Below, one piece after another: positions 8,095 through 16,106 of a stretch of DNA of 36,966 nt (positions within the stretch are counted from its first letter, which is position 1; every line of letters begins with the position of its first letter). The notes beneath the pieces are model-generated. The model worked only from the letters and a program-made list of their open reading frames with translations. It did not search any database and had not been told where the DNA came from. The position numbers and the translations under genes were made by a program. The stretch comes from Alphaproteobacteria bacterium (lineage in GTDB: Bacteria; Pseudomonadota; Alphaproteobacteria; GCA-2731375). The stretch is taken from contig JAPKBD010000007.1 in assembly GCA_028824965.1 (NCBI GenBank), forward strand, positions 1 through 36,966, written 5' to 3'.

Positions 8095-8161
8095 CAGTCT
8101 ACGCTGGCCTCGCTATTTGTCCAGAAGCCTCGATGCTGGAACAATTGCAAATTGAAACTAT

Positions 8162-8425
8162 TCAGTTTTCGCCAATGCGCGGCGCGCCTGCGACACTGGG
8201 TCCAAATGATTTGTCCAGGACGGTGCTACTGTCTTCGGCCAGCGCGATACACTCACTTAGCATGGCCATTATTTTGACATCGTTGGCCAGAACTTTGCGT
8301 GCTTCGGGCCTGTCGTCATCTACGATCAAGCCGGCCCGTTTGATCAAATCTCCCTGCACCATGGCCAGAACCTCTTCCAGGCGATGGCCATTGGGATTGT
8401 CTTCCGTCGCCAGAAATTGGGTCAT
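8162..8425 (-). CDS. Small hypothetical protein
   Basis: 87-residue soluble, acidic, probably helical protein; I do not recognise its family. It opens with MTQFLATEDNPNGHRLEEVL, has the segment KRAGLIVDDDRPEARKVLANDVKIMAMLSECIALAEDS and ends KSFGPSVAGAPRIGEN. The run of helix-forming residues, normal codon use and an upstream GGAAG about ten bases before ATG 8425 suggest a real gene. No transmembrane segment, signal peptide or metal motif is visible. It stands alone between the hydrolase gene and the FAD oxidase, all on the minus strand. Confidence 0.65.
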   Translation of the reverse strand: MTQFLATEDNPNGHRLEEVLAMVQGDLIKRAGLIVDDDRPEARKVLANDVKIMAMLSECIALAEDSSTVLDKSFGPSVAGAPRIGEN

Positions 8426-8498
8426 GCTGTTGGTCTTCCATCAATCGATCCAGGCTGAGGGGTAATATTAGAGCATCTGTATTAACAAGCGCTTACGC

Positions 8499-9551
8499 CT
8501 ATTGCTGGCTGCCGGAGGGCAGGGATGCATTAGGTTTGTTGATCCAGACGGCAATGTCGCGCCACACTACCTTTGCCTGCAGGTCACGTAACAGCATGTG
8601 CCAGCCTTTCGGATAAAGGGCAAAGGTGGGCGGGCTGGGCAGACGGGCGATGGTTTGGTGCACGGGTGTGGGGGGTACAATTTCATCCAGTGCGCCGTAC
8701 AACATCAATGTTCGCTGCTTTAGGGCCGGGGCGGCCTCAAATGCCATTCCCATTAGATTGGTAACGCCATAAACCGTATCGATGCGGGTTTGGCGGATGA
8801 TTAGTGGATCGGCGCCGAGGGCACGCAGCATGGGAATATTGTCGGATGCCTGACGTTTCAGGCCGCTGCCCGTGGCGGTATTCCAGGGCATGGTATGGGC
8901 CGATAACCACAGACCAAACCGCAGGGCCGGATGCATGGATTGACCACCCCACAGGCCAGGCGCGACCAGTATGACGCCTGCAATCGCCTGATTTGTATTT
9001 GGATCTTTATTCAGTTCTGTATTCCGTTCTGCATTCCGTTCTGGGGCCTCCGCCATAGCCAATACAGCCACCGCAGCACCCATACTATCGCCCAACAGAT
9101 AGATCGGCAGGTTCGGATGGCGCGTTGTGGCCAGTCGCAACAAGGCCCTGGCATCGGCTGCCATGGCCGCCGCCCCGCCCCAGATCCGCGCCTGGGGCGA
9201 GGCACCGAAACCCCGTTGATCATAGGCGTATGTGGTGATGCCTTGCTTCGCCCACCATGTGGCGGGTTCGGAGAAGTAGTTGCTGTACATATTGAAGCCA
9301 TGCAGGGCGACCAGAACAGCTTTTGCGTTTTCTTCCGGCTGCCATATCCGCAGGGGCAGGTCCTTGCCGTCTTCGGTTACGAACGTGTCCGCTTTGATGT
9401 CGAATTTGATTTTGGCTGCCATCAGGCCCGGTTGGAAATCCTGGACCTGGGGGGTGCAAGCGCTGGTCATCATACTCACCAGTATTAGGGCACAGACAAG
9501 TGCTGGAAATGCCCTAGAATAGCCCCGAATCGTGAAAGTTATCGTAGACAA
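8499..9551 (-). CDS. Alpha/beta hydrolase, lysophospholipase-like, probable lipoprotein
   Basis: Serine hydrolase of the monoacylglycerol lipase/lysophospholipase group. Landmarks are LVALHGFNMYSNYF (oxyanion region), YAYDQRGFGAS, the nucleophile elbow GDSMG, an acid residue near YGALDEIVPP and the histidine in KGWHMLLRD. The N terminus holds a hydrophobic stretch ending in MMTSAC, which looks like a lipoprotein signal with Cys as the lipidated residue. I placed the start at TTG 9551, which gives a basic residue before the hydrophobic core; no ATG fits, and the open frame extends much further upstream into the opposite-strand nitroreductase, which I reject. A short Asn/Glu/Arg-rich repeat (AERNAERNTELN) is inserted after the nucleophile elbow. 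Confidence 0.8.
   Translation of the reverse strand: MSTITFTIRGYSRAFPALVCALILVSMMTSACTPQVQDFQPGLMAAKIKFDIKADTFVTEDGKDLPLRIWQPEENAKAVLVALHGFNMYSNYFSEPATWWAKQGITTYAYDQRGFGASPQARIWGGAAAMAADARALLRLATTRHPNLPIYLLGDSMGAAVAVLAMAEAPERNAERNTELNKDPNTNQAIAGVILVAPGLWGGQSMHPALRFGLWLSAHTMPWNTATGSGLKRQASDNIPMLRALGADPLIIRQTRIDTVYGVTNLMGMAFEAAPALKQRTLMLYGALDEIVPPTPVHQTIARLPSPPTFALYPKGWHMLLRDLQAKVVWRDIAVWINKPNASLPSGSQQ
9021..9044. repeat. In-frame 12-bp tandem repeat inside the hydrolase gene
   Basis: Two copies of ATTCCGTTCTG plus one base lie at 9021-9032 and 9033-9044, with a degenerate third copy just before (9010-9020). On the minus strand they encode the ERNAERNTELN segment of the hydrolase. The unit length is a multiple of three, so copy-number change keeps the frame. 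Confidence 0.7.
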
Positions 9552-9566
9552 AGTGGAGTGGACATC

Positions 9567-10406
9567 ATGGGTAAACTGGCGGATCTTGCGGCACAGCGTT
9601 TTGGCATGGATACGAATGTGGGCGAGGTTGAGGCCGGGCCGGGGCAAGATGTCTTGGCTGCATTGTTGTCCCATCGTACCCATCGCCGCTTTCTTGAAGA
9701 CCCGGTTCAGGAAGAAACCTTGAATTTGCTGTATGCCTGCGCCCTTTCGGCGCCTGCGAAGTCGGACCTGCAGCAAATTGCCATTATCCGCATTCAGGAT
9801 GTGGAAAAGCGCGCCGCCATTGCCGCCCTGATGCCCGAGATGGGATGGATTGGTACGTGCCCGGTGTTTTTGCTGTTTTGCGGCGATTCCAGACGTATTC
9901 GTCGGTTGTGCGAACTGCGTGGCCATCCATTTGCCAACGATCATCTGGACGCCTTTCTCAATGCTGCCGTGGATACGGGGTTGGTCTTGCAGAATTTCAT
10001 CACCGCAGCAGAGGCTGCGGGCCTGGGGTGTTGCCCCATAAGCGTGGTGCGCAATCATATTAACACGATCGCCGAAATTACCGCCTTGCCGGATTATGTT
10101 TTTCCCCTGGCCGGTCTGTGTTTAGGCTATCCCGCTCACCCCGGCTTTACCTCCACCCGTCTGCCGCCCGAAATTGTCGTGCACACGGATCAGTATGACG
10201 ACAGCAAATTGCCAGAACAAATGGACGGCTACGACCACCGCCGGAACGGCATCTATACAATTCCGCCCGAAAAATATCGGAAGACGGCGGAATATGGCAC
10301 GCCGGAATTTTATGGTTGGTCCGAGGACAAGGCCCGACAGGTTTCCGTGCGCGAACGTGATGATCTGGCCGACTATCTGCGCCGTCATAAATTCACGCTG
10401 GAGTAG
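9567..10406 (+). CDS. Nitroreductase-family NAD(P)H:FMN oxidoreductase
   Basis: 279-residue nitroreductase-fold flavoprotein. The N-terminal FMN/phosphate-binding RTHRRFLEDPV, the ALSAPAKSDLQQ segment, the middle DAFLNAAVDTGLVLQNFITAAEAAGLGCCPIS and FPLAGLCLGYPA follow the NfsA/FRP layout. These enzymes are FMN dimers that reduce nitroaromatics, quinones or flavins; the natural substrate is unknown. ATG 9567 has a GGAG site at 9555-9558 and is preferred over GTG 9558, which is also in frame. The divergent hydrolase gene begins only 15 bases away, so their promoters must lie inside each other's coding region or overlap. The stop is four bases from the convergent glycosylase-like gene. Confidence 0.88.
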   Translation: MGKLADLAAQRFGMDTNVGEVEAGPGQDVLAALLSHRTHRRFLEDPVQEETLNLLYACALSAPAKSDLQQIAIIRIQDVEKRAAIAALMPEMGWIGTCPVFLLFCGDSRRIRRLCELRGHPFANDHLDAFLNAAVDTGLVLQNFITAAEAAGLGCCPISVVRNHINTIAEITALPDYVFPLAGLCLGYPAHPGFTSTRLPPEIVVHTDQYDDSKLPEQMDGYDHRRNGIYTIPPEKYRKTAEYGTPEFYGWSEDKARQVSVRERDDLADYLRRHKFTLE

Positions 10407-10410
10407 AGCC

Positions 10411-11001
10411 CTATAGAATGTCGCGAACCCGGCGGCGCAACTCGGGCAGAACCTCGTCATCAAACCAGGGATTTTTTCGTTGCCAGCCCTTGGTGCGCCA
10501 CGACGGGTGGGGCAGGGGTATGAAACGGGGTCCATAGTCGCGCCAGGCACGGACGGTTTCGGTGAGATTTCCAGCGCGCTCTTTGGCCAAATAATAGGCC
10601 TGGGCATAGGCCCCGGCCAATATACACAGATCGATATTTGGCATTTTCGTCAATAGATCAGAATGCCAGGCCGGGGCGCATTCGGGACGGGGCGGTCGGT
10701 CGCCGCCCTTGGGCAAGCGACCTGGATAGCAAAAGCCCATGGGCACAATTGCAACTTTGTCCTGATCATAGAAAGTATCAGCATCTATATCCAACCAGTC
10801 CCGAAGGCGATCGCCGCTGGGGTCGTCCCACGGAATGCCGCTGGCATGGACTTTTGTACCGGGTGCCTGTCCGATGATAAGCAGTCGTGCCGACGCCCTG
10901 GCCCGTACTACGGGCCGCGGACCCAGGGGTAGGTGGTCCGCGCACAAACGACAACGGCTGATCTCAGCCAGCAAAGGTTCAAGTGCCTGAAATTTTGTCA
11001 T
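10411..11001 (-). CDS. Uracil-DNA glycosylase superfamily protein
   Basis: 196-residue member of the uracil-DNA glycosylase superfamily. The LLIIGQAPGTKVHASGIPWDD segment carries the GQAPG active-site loop, and LPHPSWRTKGWQRKNPWF carries the HPS substrate loop. A C-x-x-C pair near the N terminus (RCRLC, residues 17-20) recalls the iron-sulfur families 4 and 5, but the other two cysteines of that cluster are not evident at usual spacing, so a cluster is doubtful. The likely job is base excision or a related nucleobase reaction. ATG 11001 fits the alignment start. The AT-rich spacer 11002-11138 separates it from the divergent kinase gene. Confidence 0.82.
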   Translation of the reverse strand: MTKFQALEPLLAEISRCRLCADHLPLGPRPVVRARASARLLIIGQAPGTKVHASGIPWDDPSGDRLRDWLDIDADTFYDQDKVAIVPMGFCYPGRLPKGGDRPPRPECAPAWHSDLLTKMPNIDLCILAGAYAQAYYLAKERAGNLTETVRAWRDYGPRFIPLPHPSWRTKGWQRKNPWFDDEVLPELRRRVRDIL

Positions 11002-11138
11002 GGCCTAAGTTCGATGAATAAACTTTCATAATGCAAGCAAAAATTGACAATTAACCGATCATTAACTTGAGCAAACTACTGTTATCACGAGATATATTTT
11101 CACATTGTCGGCACCTGTTCGCACAATAGAGAGACTTG

Positions 11139-13322
11139 ATGGCGGCACTGGACTACACCTTCATTTTTTTGGCTGTGATTTGCCTACTGGTACTGGGGAT
11201 AGCGCTTGGTCTTGGGCTGGCTATAATGATGCGTCGTGGTTATGCATACGCTGTTGCCCCGCAGGCCCTGACGAACGAAACGGAGATCGTTAGCGCCCTG
11301 CCTTTGGCAATGGCTTATTTCGATCAGAATGACCAGTTGCAGCAGGTTAACGAGAAGCTGTTGCAGCTCATGCCAATGATCCACGGTGTAAAAGATCAAA
11401 GGTTCAGCCGCCTGGAATTTTTTCGTGCCCTGGCAGAGGCAGGCATTTTCGTCGATGCGGCCCATCGAGTGCCGGCCTTTTTGGAAGATGTGGCTAAACG
11501 GGCACAGCAACCGAATGTGGAATGGGAAGTCAGCTTAACCGACGGTCGCAGTCTACGTTTCAATGAGCGCACCACGGATGGTGGCGGGCGTTTGTTGAGC
11601 TGTGTCGATATTACCCGGTTGAAGCAACAAAGCTGGGCGTTGGACGAAAAATCCGAATTGCTGCGGTCAACCTTGGAAAGCATTGATCAAGGCGTCGTCG
11701 TCTTTGACAGTGCCGGCGACTTGTTGACTTGGAATCAAAGGTACTTCGATCTTTTCGGCGTGACATCGGAAATTGCTGAAGCCGGGCTTTCGATTGAAAA
11801 ACTTTGCCAGTTTCTTGGTGATGCAGGTGTTTTCGATGATACTTCTGCCGTAGCCATAAAAAATCGCGCCGAGGCGATGTTGAGCTGCACCCCGCCGCGC
11901 CACGAAATGACGGGGCGTGATGGCCAAGCCCTGGATGTGCGACGCAACCGGATGCCCGACGCTGGCATCACAATCGCGATCACCGATATCACAGAGCAAA
12001 AACAGGGCCAGGAAGACCTGCGCAAACGGTCGGAGGAGCTGGAGGCGATCTTCGGCAATCTGGATGTAGGCATTGCCTTCATCGGACCGGCAGGCGAGAT
12101 CGTCGCGTTGAACGAAGGTTTGTATGAACTGCAGGGGCTTGACCCTGATCGTGTTGCAGAATGCCGGACGGTACGGGATCTGCTGCGCCTGAGTGCGGAT
12201 AATGGTGAGCTTGGGGAGGGGGACCGAGAAGAATTAGTTGAGGCGGTTTTAGAAAAGTCCTTCGGTGCCGTGCCAAGCACCTATCAACGCACCCGGCAAA
12301 ATGGTGACGTTCTTGAATTCAGGACCTTTGCCATGCCTGGCGGCGGTGTTCTCGCTGTCTGTCAGAACGTGACCGAACAACAGAATTCTGAACAGGCCCT
12401 GCGCGTCGCCAAGGAACAGGCGGAGCTGGCCAATCGCGCCAAGTCGGAATTCCTGGCCAATACCTCCCATGAATTGCGCACGCCATTGAACGCCATCATC
12501 GGTTTTTCCGAAATTCTTGTTGGCGAACTATTCGGGCCGCTCAGTTCGCCGAAGTACCTCGAATATTCCAAGGATATTAACGAGAGCGGCCAGCACCTGC
12601 TGTCCATCATCAATGACTTGCTGGATCTGGCCAAGGTGGAAGCCGGGCATTTTGAACTTTCGGAAGAACAGTTCCTGCTGTCCGAAGTGGTCGTCGCAAC
12701 TGCACGGCTGACCCAGGAAAGAGCCAGCGAAGGCGGGGTCAGGGTTATCACCGAGATTGATCCGGACATTGATCTGATCCGGGCTGACAAACGGGCGCTG
12801 AAACAGGTCATTTTAAATTTGCTGTCCAATGCGATCAAATTCACCTTGGAAGGTGGCCAGGTCACTGTCGGCACCGGGCGTCGCCGGGACCTAAGAAGCG
12901 GTGAAGAACAGATCGAATTATGGGTGACGGACACGGGCATTGGCATGAAGGAGGAAGATATTCCCTTCGCTATGACACCATTTGCCCAAGTGGACGGCTC
13001 GTCCACCCGTCGTTTTGAGGGCACCGGCCTCGGCCTGCCCCTGGCGCTGCATCTGTGTGAATTGCATGGTGGAACGTTAGCTATCAATTCCGAATTTGGT
13101 GAAGGCACGACGGTGACCATGCTGTTGCTCGCCGAACGCATGTTAGGCAATACGGAAGATGCCCGTCAGGAATTGACACCCCATCAGCCAGTCCAAAATG
13201 TAGCGGCCGGAGCGGCCGGAGCGGCCGGAGCGGCCGGAGCGGATGTGGATGAATTTCTCAGTCAGGGGTTGGGTGAGGCGCAAAGTGAGTTGTTGGAGCT
13301 AATCGCCTCGAAAGTTGGGTGA
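11139..13322 (+). CDS. PAS-domain sensor histidine kinase (PleC/DivJ-like core)
   Basis: 727-residue membrane-tethered kinase. One transmembrane helix is at about residues 6-30 (FIFLAVICLLVLGIALGLGL). Three PAS-type regions follow at about 45-160, 170-290 (STLESIDQGVVVFDSAGDLL) and 300-420. The HisKA phosphoacceptor is at FLANTSHELRTPLNAIIGFSE with His444, and its FGPLSSPKYLEYSKDI segment resembles alphaproteobacterial PleC/DivJ kinases. The ATPase domain shows LLSNAIKF, DTGIGM and GTGLGLPLA. A C-terminal tail carries an AAG repeat and an acidic-helical end. There is no receiver domain or adjacent response regulator, so the partner is encoded elsewhere. ATG 11139 is preferred over TTG 11136. 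The 3' end overlaps the convergent crotonase gene by 24 bases. Confidence 0.9.
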   Translation: MAALDYTFIFLAVICLLVLGIALGLGLAIMMRRGYAYAVAPQALTNETEIVSALPLAMAYFDQNDQLQQVNEKLLQLMPMIHGVKDQRFSRLEFFRALAEAGIFVDAAHRVPAFLEDVAKRAQQPNVEWEVSLTDGRSLRFNERTTDGGGRLLSCVDITRLKQQSWALDEKSELLRSTLESIDQGVVVFDSAGDLLTWNQRYFDLFGVTSEIAEAGLSIEKLCQFLGDAGVFDDTSAVAIKNRAEAMLSCTPPRHEMTGRDGQALDVRRNRMPDAGITIAITDITEQKQGQEDLRKRSEELEAIFGNLDVGIAFIGPAGEIVALNEGLYELQGLDPDRVAECRTVRDLLRLSADNGELGEGDREELVEAVLEKSFGAVPSTYQRTRQNGDVLEFRTFAMPGGGVLAVCQNVTEQQNSEQALRVAKEQAELANRAKSEFLANTSHELRTPLNAIIGFSEILVGELFGPLSSPKYLEYSKDINESGQHLLSIINDLLDLAKVEAGHFELSEEQFLLSEVVVATARLTQERASEGGVRVITEIDPDIDLIRADKRALKQVILNLLSNAIKFTLEGGQVTVGTGRRRDLRSGEEQIELWVTDTGIGMKEEDIPFAMTPFAQVDGSSTRRFEGTGLGLPLALHLCELHGGTLAINSEFGEGTTVTMLLLAERMLGNTEDARQELTPHQPVQNVAAGAAGAAGAAGADVDEFLSQGLGEAQSELLELIASKVG
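13203..13238 (+). repeat. Four perfect 9-bp repeats in the kinase tail
   Basis: The unit GCGGCCGGA occurs four times in direct succession and encodes Ala-Ala-Gly four times (about residues 689-700 of the kinase). It lies between the ATPase domain and the C-terminal helix, where a flexible linker is tolerable. Perfect identity between copies points to recent slippage. Confidence 0.9.
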
Positions 13323-14083
13323 TCTTTTCTCAATAAAGGCATTCATTCCTTCCAGCCTGTCGTTCGATGCAAAACATCGCGCATGCGCCTTAATCTCAGC
13401 CTCCCGCGCCGCTTCAAAGCTCATTTCCAATGACGCATTCAGGGCGCATTTCAATTCACGCATGGCGACGGGTGAATATCCGGCCATGAGGTCCGCCAGA
13501 CGGGCCGTTTCAGCCGCCAGATCATACTTTGTCACCAGGTGTGTGATCAGGCCCAATTGATAGGCCCGCTCAGCGCCAAATAATTCCCCGGTCAGGCAGA
13601 TCGCGCGGGCGTTCGCTGGCCCGATGAGACGATCCAGCAATATTGTGCCCCCGGTGCCTGGAAAAATCCCCAGCTTTATTTCCGGATAGCCGAATGTGGC
13701 GGTGTCTGCAGCGACACGGACATCGCAGGCCATAGCCAGCAACATGCCTCCGCCCAGGGCATAGCCGTTTATGGAGGCGATAATGGGTTGGGGCATATGG
13801 CGGATCTGATCATAAAGGTGCATGCCCAGATAAGACCGCGCACTACCCGTATCTGCACTGCCTGCGCCGGCCATCTCCTTTATGTCCGCGCCGGCGACAA
13901 AGGCCTTGTCGCCGGCCCTTTGATGACGACGACGCGGATGTCCGGGTCTTTGGATATGTCGATCAAACATGCGGTCAACTCCCGGAACACCTGACTGCTC
14001 AAGGCATTCAGCATGTGTGGCCGGTTCATGATTATGGTCGCGACCGGTCCGTTGTCTTCCTGCAAAATTGTCTCGTAGGCCAT
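13299..14083 (-). pseudogene. Enoyl-CoA hydratase/isomerase (crotonase) with a one-base frameshift
   Basis: Two overlapping frames together make one crotonase of about 261 residues. The first encodes MAYETILQEDNGPVATIIMNR through DIRVVVIKG. The second continues AGDKAFVAGADIKEMAG, with GGGMLLAMACD and YPEIKLGIFPGTGGT. The break is near 13911-13918, where AAAGGGCCGGC lacks one base: adding a G restores GAGDKAFVAGAD, a family hallmark. The family's second catalytic Glu (in YPEIKLG) is present, but the first (usually GGGxEL) is Leu, so true hydratase activity is uncertain even if repaired. The defect may be a real mutation or a homopolymer error. ATG 14083 is the start. It converges with the kinase gene and diverges from the thioesterase gene. 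Confidence 0.85.
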
Positions 14084-14169
14084 GCTTTGAACTCCCAACT
14101 ACTTGCCATGCTGATGCTGTATTCTGATAATAGCCTGAATGAGTTGATGATGGGACAGAGCAAAAAATT

Positions 14170-14592
14170 ATGAACGACGTTTCAGTACCAGTACAAAGTA
14201 ATCAACCTCCCAGTCTGGCGGTCAGCGATATTCAGCGTGGCATTGGCGAGGCTTCGGCCCGCTTTCACGCTGGGGCGGAGCATCTGAATATGAAGGGGAT
14301 GCTCCATGGCGGGATCATCGCCGGGTTGATGGACGTGATCATGGCTATTGCCGCCGGCTCACATCCCGATCCTGCGAAGCGGCAATTCTCCATTACCTTG
14401 AGCATGTCTCTGAATTTTATAGGCAGCGCCGGTGCGGAGCCGTTGGTCTTGCGGGCTAATACCACGGGTGGAGGCAGGCGCACGGCTTTTCTTGAGGCAC
14501 GTATCGAAAATGCCAACGGCGATCCCATCGCCACCGCCCAGGGTGCCTTTAAGTTGATGGAGCCCGGATCAGAATTCCGGCAGATGCCGTAG
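14170..14592 (+). CDS. PaaI-type hotdog thioesterase
   Basis: 140-residue hotdog-fold protein of the PaaI/YigI group, which hydrolyses acyl- or aryl-CoA thioesters. The characteristic segment is NMKGMLHGGIIAGLMDVIMAIAA, where HGG forms the active-site turn on the central helix; ending strands include TAFLEARIENANGDPIATAQGAFKLM. Length is typical. It diverges from the frameshifted crotonase across an 86-base spacer and ends three bases from the convergent M81 gene. The ribosome-binding site is weak. Substrate unknown; the acyl-CoA rich neighbourhood fits. Confidence 0.85.
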   Translation: MNDVSVPVQSNQPPSLAVSDIQRGIGEASARFHAGAEHLNMKGMLHGGIIAGLMDVIMAIAAGSHPDPAKRQFSITLSMSLNFIGSAGAEPLVLRANTTGGGRRTAFLEARIENANGDPIATAQGAFKLMEPGSEFRQMP

Positions 14593-14595
14593 CGA

Positions 14596-16080
14596 TTATT
14601 TTGGCGGCCAGACGCCATCCTCATCAATAGGATAAATGGCCCGGTCCAGGTTTTTATACTCAAACCGGGTCAGGTTTGAGGCGCAGACACCTGGCGTGTC
14701 CACATAGATCTCACCCTTGGCGAATTCTTGAAAATGCGCCTGCCAGGCGATGGCCGATTTGACCACGATGATCTGCTGTAATTCCGCTGCGATCCCGGCG
14801 GCGGCCAGATGGTCTGCGTCAAAGGGCATGGCCTGTGCCTCGGTCAACATCACTGTAACCCCGCCTGCCTGGATTCCGGCAACTTCACCCAGGTCGATCT
14901 GTTGCCCCGTCATATAGTCGCCCCGGCGTTGATAACGTACGTGTTCTTGAAAGATGATGCTGCCGACCAGGGGCACCGGCGGGCCATGCAGATCATCGGA
15001 CTTGCCCCCTACGTTGCCGCTGAACATGCCGTCCAAGCCCAGGGCCTTGGCGTTGCGCACTGCGTCGGGGTCCTGGATCACGACGACCGCGTTGGTCGCA
15101 TCTTGATCCAGCAATTCTGCCAAAATAGTGGTGCCGTCAGCAGGCGCGCCACCGCCTGCGTTATCGGCCACATCGACCAAAATTATGGGGCCTTTGGGCG
15201 CCGACATGGCGCTGCGAACAGCATCTTCAACATCAACCAATCCGGCATCAAATTCCCCCCGTTGATGCCAGATGGTTAGGGCCAGATCATCGGCGACCCG
15301 CGTCACATGAGCATGATCATCGCCCTGAACCAAAACACCGACGCCAAGATGGGCCACATCGGAATAGGGAAATCCCCAGGCGATAGAGGCCGACCAGATG
15401 CCACCCCAGGTTTCCATGTCGTGCATTTTCGCCATGATCTCGGCCACTGGCGCGGCATCCGTTCCTTGAACCTGGGGTGGCGGGGCAAAGGGCAGCTTGC
15501 GTAGAATTTTCGCGGGCCGCTTCGTGCTCCACAACATGCGATGTAGAATTTGGGCTGCCTCCCCGCCGCGCGCGCCCATGTCATTGTGGGGGTAGGTGTC
15601 ATAGCCGACCAGGGCATCGGCCACGGCAACCAAGTCATCAGACAAATTGGCGTGCAGATCGAACGTGACGACAAGGGGCGTGCCTGGGTTCAATTTTTGC
15701 CGGATATTGGCAAGAAATACGGCATCGGCCTCTGGCACACCTTCGACGACGGCGGCACCATGGAGGTGGATTAGGACGCCATCAATCTCGCCCGCATCTG
15801 CCAGTAATTCCAAAGTGCGTTCGAGCAGTGCTTTAAAAGCCTCCGCCTTGATCATACCGGATGGCACCGCGCCTGCAAAAAGGCCGGGTACCAGGTTCAG
15901 GTCCAACTCTATCGCGGCGTTCATGGCACCGCCTATTTCTGTGTTGGTATCGGCGAAAGCTGCGAAGAGGTCATCGCCCTCGGCGTACTGATAGGCATGG
16001 AAATCCTCCAGCCCGGTTTGCGTTGCCGCAAAGGTGTTGGTTTCATGCCAGATGCCGGTAATAAAAATTCGTTTTGCCAT
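14596..16080 (-). CDS. M81-family metallopeptidase (MlrC/microcystinase C-like)
   Basis: 494-residue protein with both M81 halves. The N-terminal part shows GIWHETNTFA, IHLHGAAVVEGVPEAD, VTFDLHANLSDDLV and YDTYPHNDMGARG, whose His and Asp residues form the zinc site. The C-terminal MlrC domain shows VDVADNAGGGAPADGT and a stretch ending TRFEYKNLDRAIYP. MlrC cleaves linear microcystin products, but most relatives in Alphaproteobacteria have no known substrate and probably act on small peptides or amides. It follows the MFS transporter gene by 26 bases on the same strand, suggesting uptake and cleavage of one compound. No signal peptide is seen, so it is cytoplasmic. Confidence 0.88.
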   Translation of the reverse strand: MAKRIFITGIWHETNTFAATQTGLEDFHAYQYAEGDDLFAAFADTNTEIGGAMNAAIELDLNLVPGLFAGAVPSGMIKAEAFKALLERTLELLADAGEIDGVLIHLHGAAVVEGVPEADAVFLANIRQKLNPGTPLVVTFDLHANLSDDLVAVADALVGYDTYPHNDMGARGGEAAQILHRMLWSTKRPAKILRKLPFAPPPQVQGTDAAPVAEIMAKMHDMETWGGIWSASIAWGFPYSDVAHLGVGVLVQGDDHAHVTRVADDLALTIWHQRGEFDAGLVDVEDAVRSAMSAPKGPIILVDVADNAGGGAPADGTTILAELLDQDATNAVVVIQDPDAVRNAKALGLDGMFSGNVGGKSDDLHGPPVPLVGSIIFQEHVRYQRRGDYMTGQQIDLGEVAGIQAGGVTVMLTEAQAMPFDADHLAAAGIAAELQQIIVVKSAIAWQAHFQEFAKGEIYVDTPGVCASNLTRFEYKNLDRAIYPIDEDGVWPPK

Positions 16081-16106
16081 GGCTGTTTATGACGAATTTT
16101 ATAGCC

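Noticed and set aside
9552-10058. N-terminal 170-codon extension of the hydrolase frame
   Set aside because: It runs antisense through the nitroreductase gene; the hydrophobic signal segment marks the real start near 9551.
11044-11100. Sigma-70 promoter for the histidine kinase from TTGACA at 11044
   Set aside because: No acceptable -10 box lies at 16-18 bases, so the hexamer alone is not enough in this AT-rich spacer.
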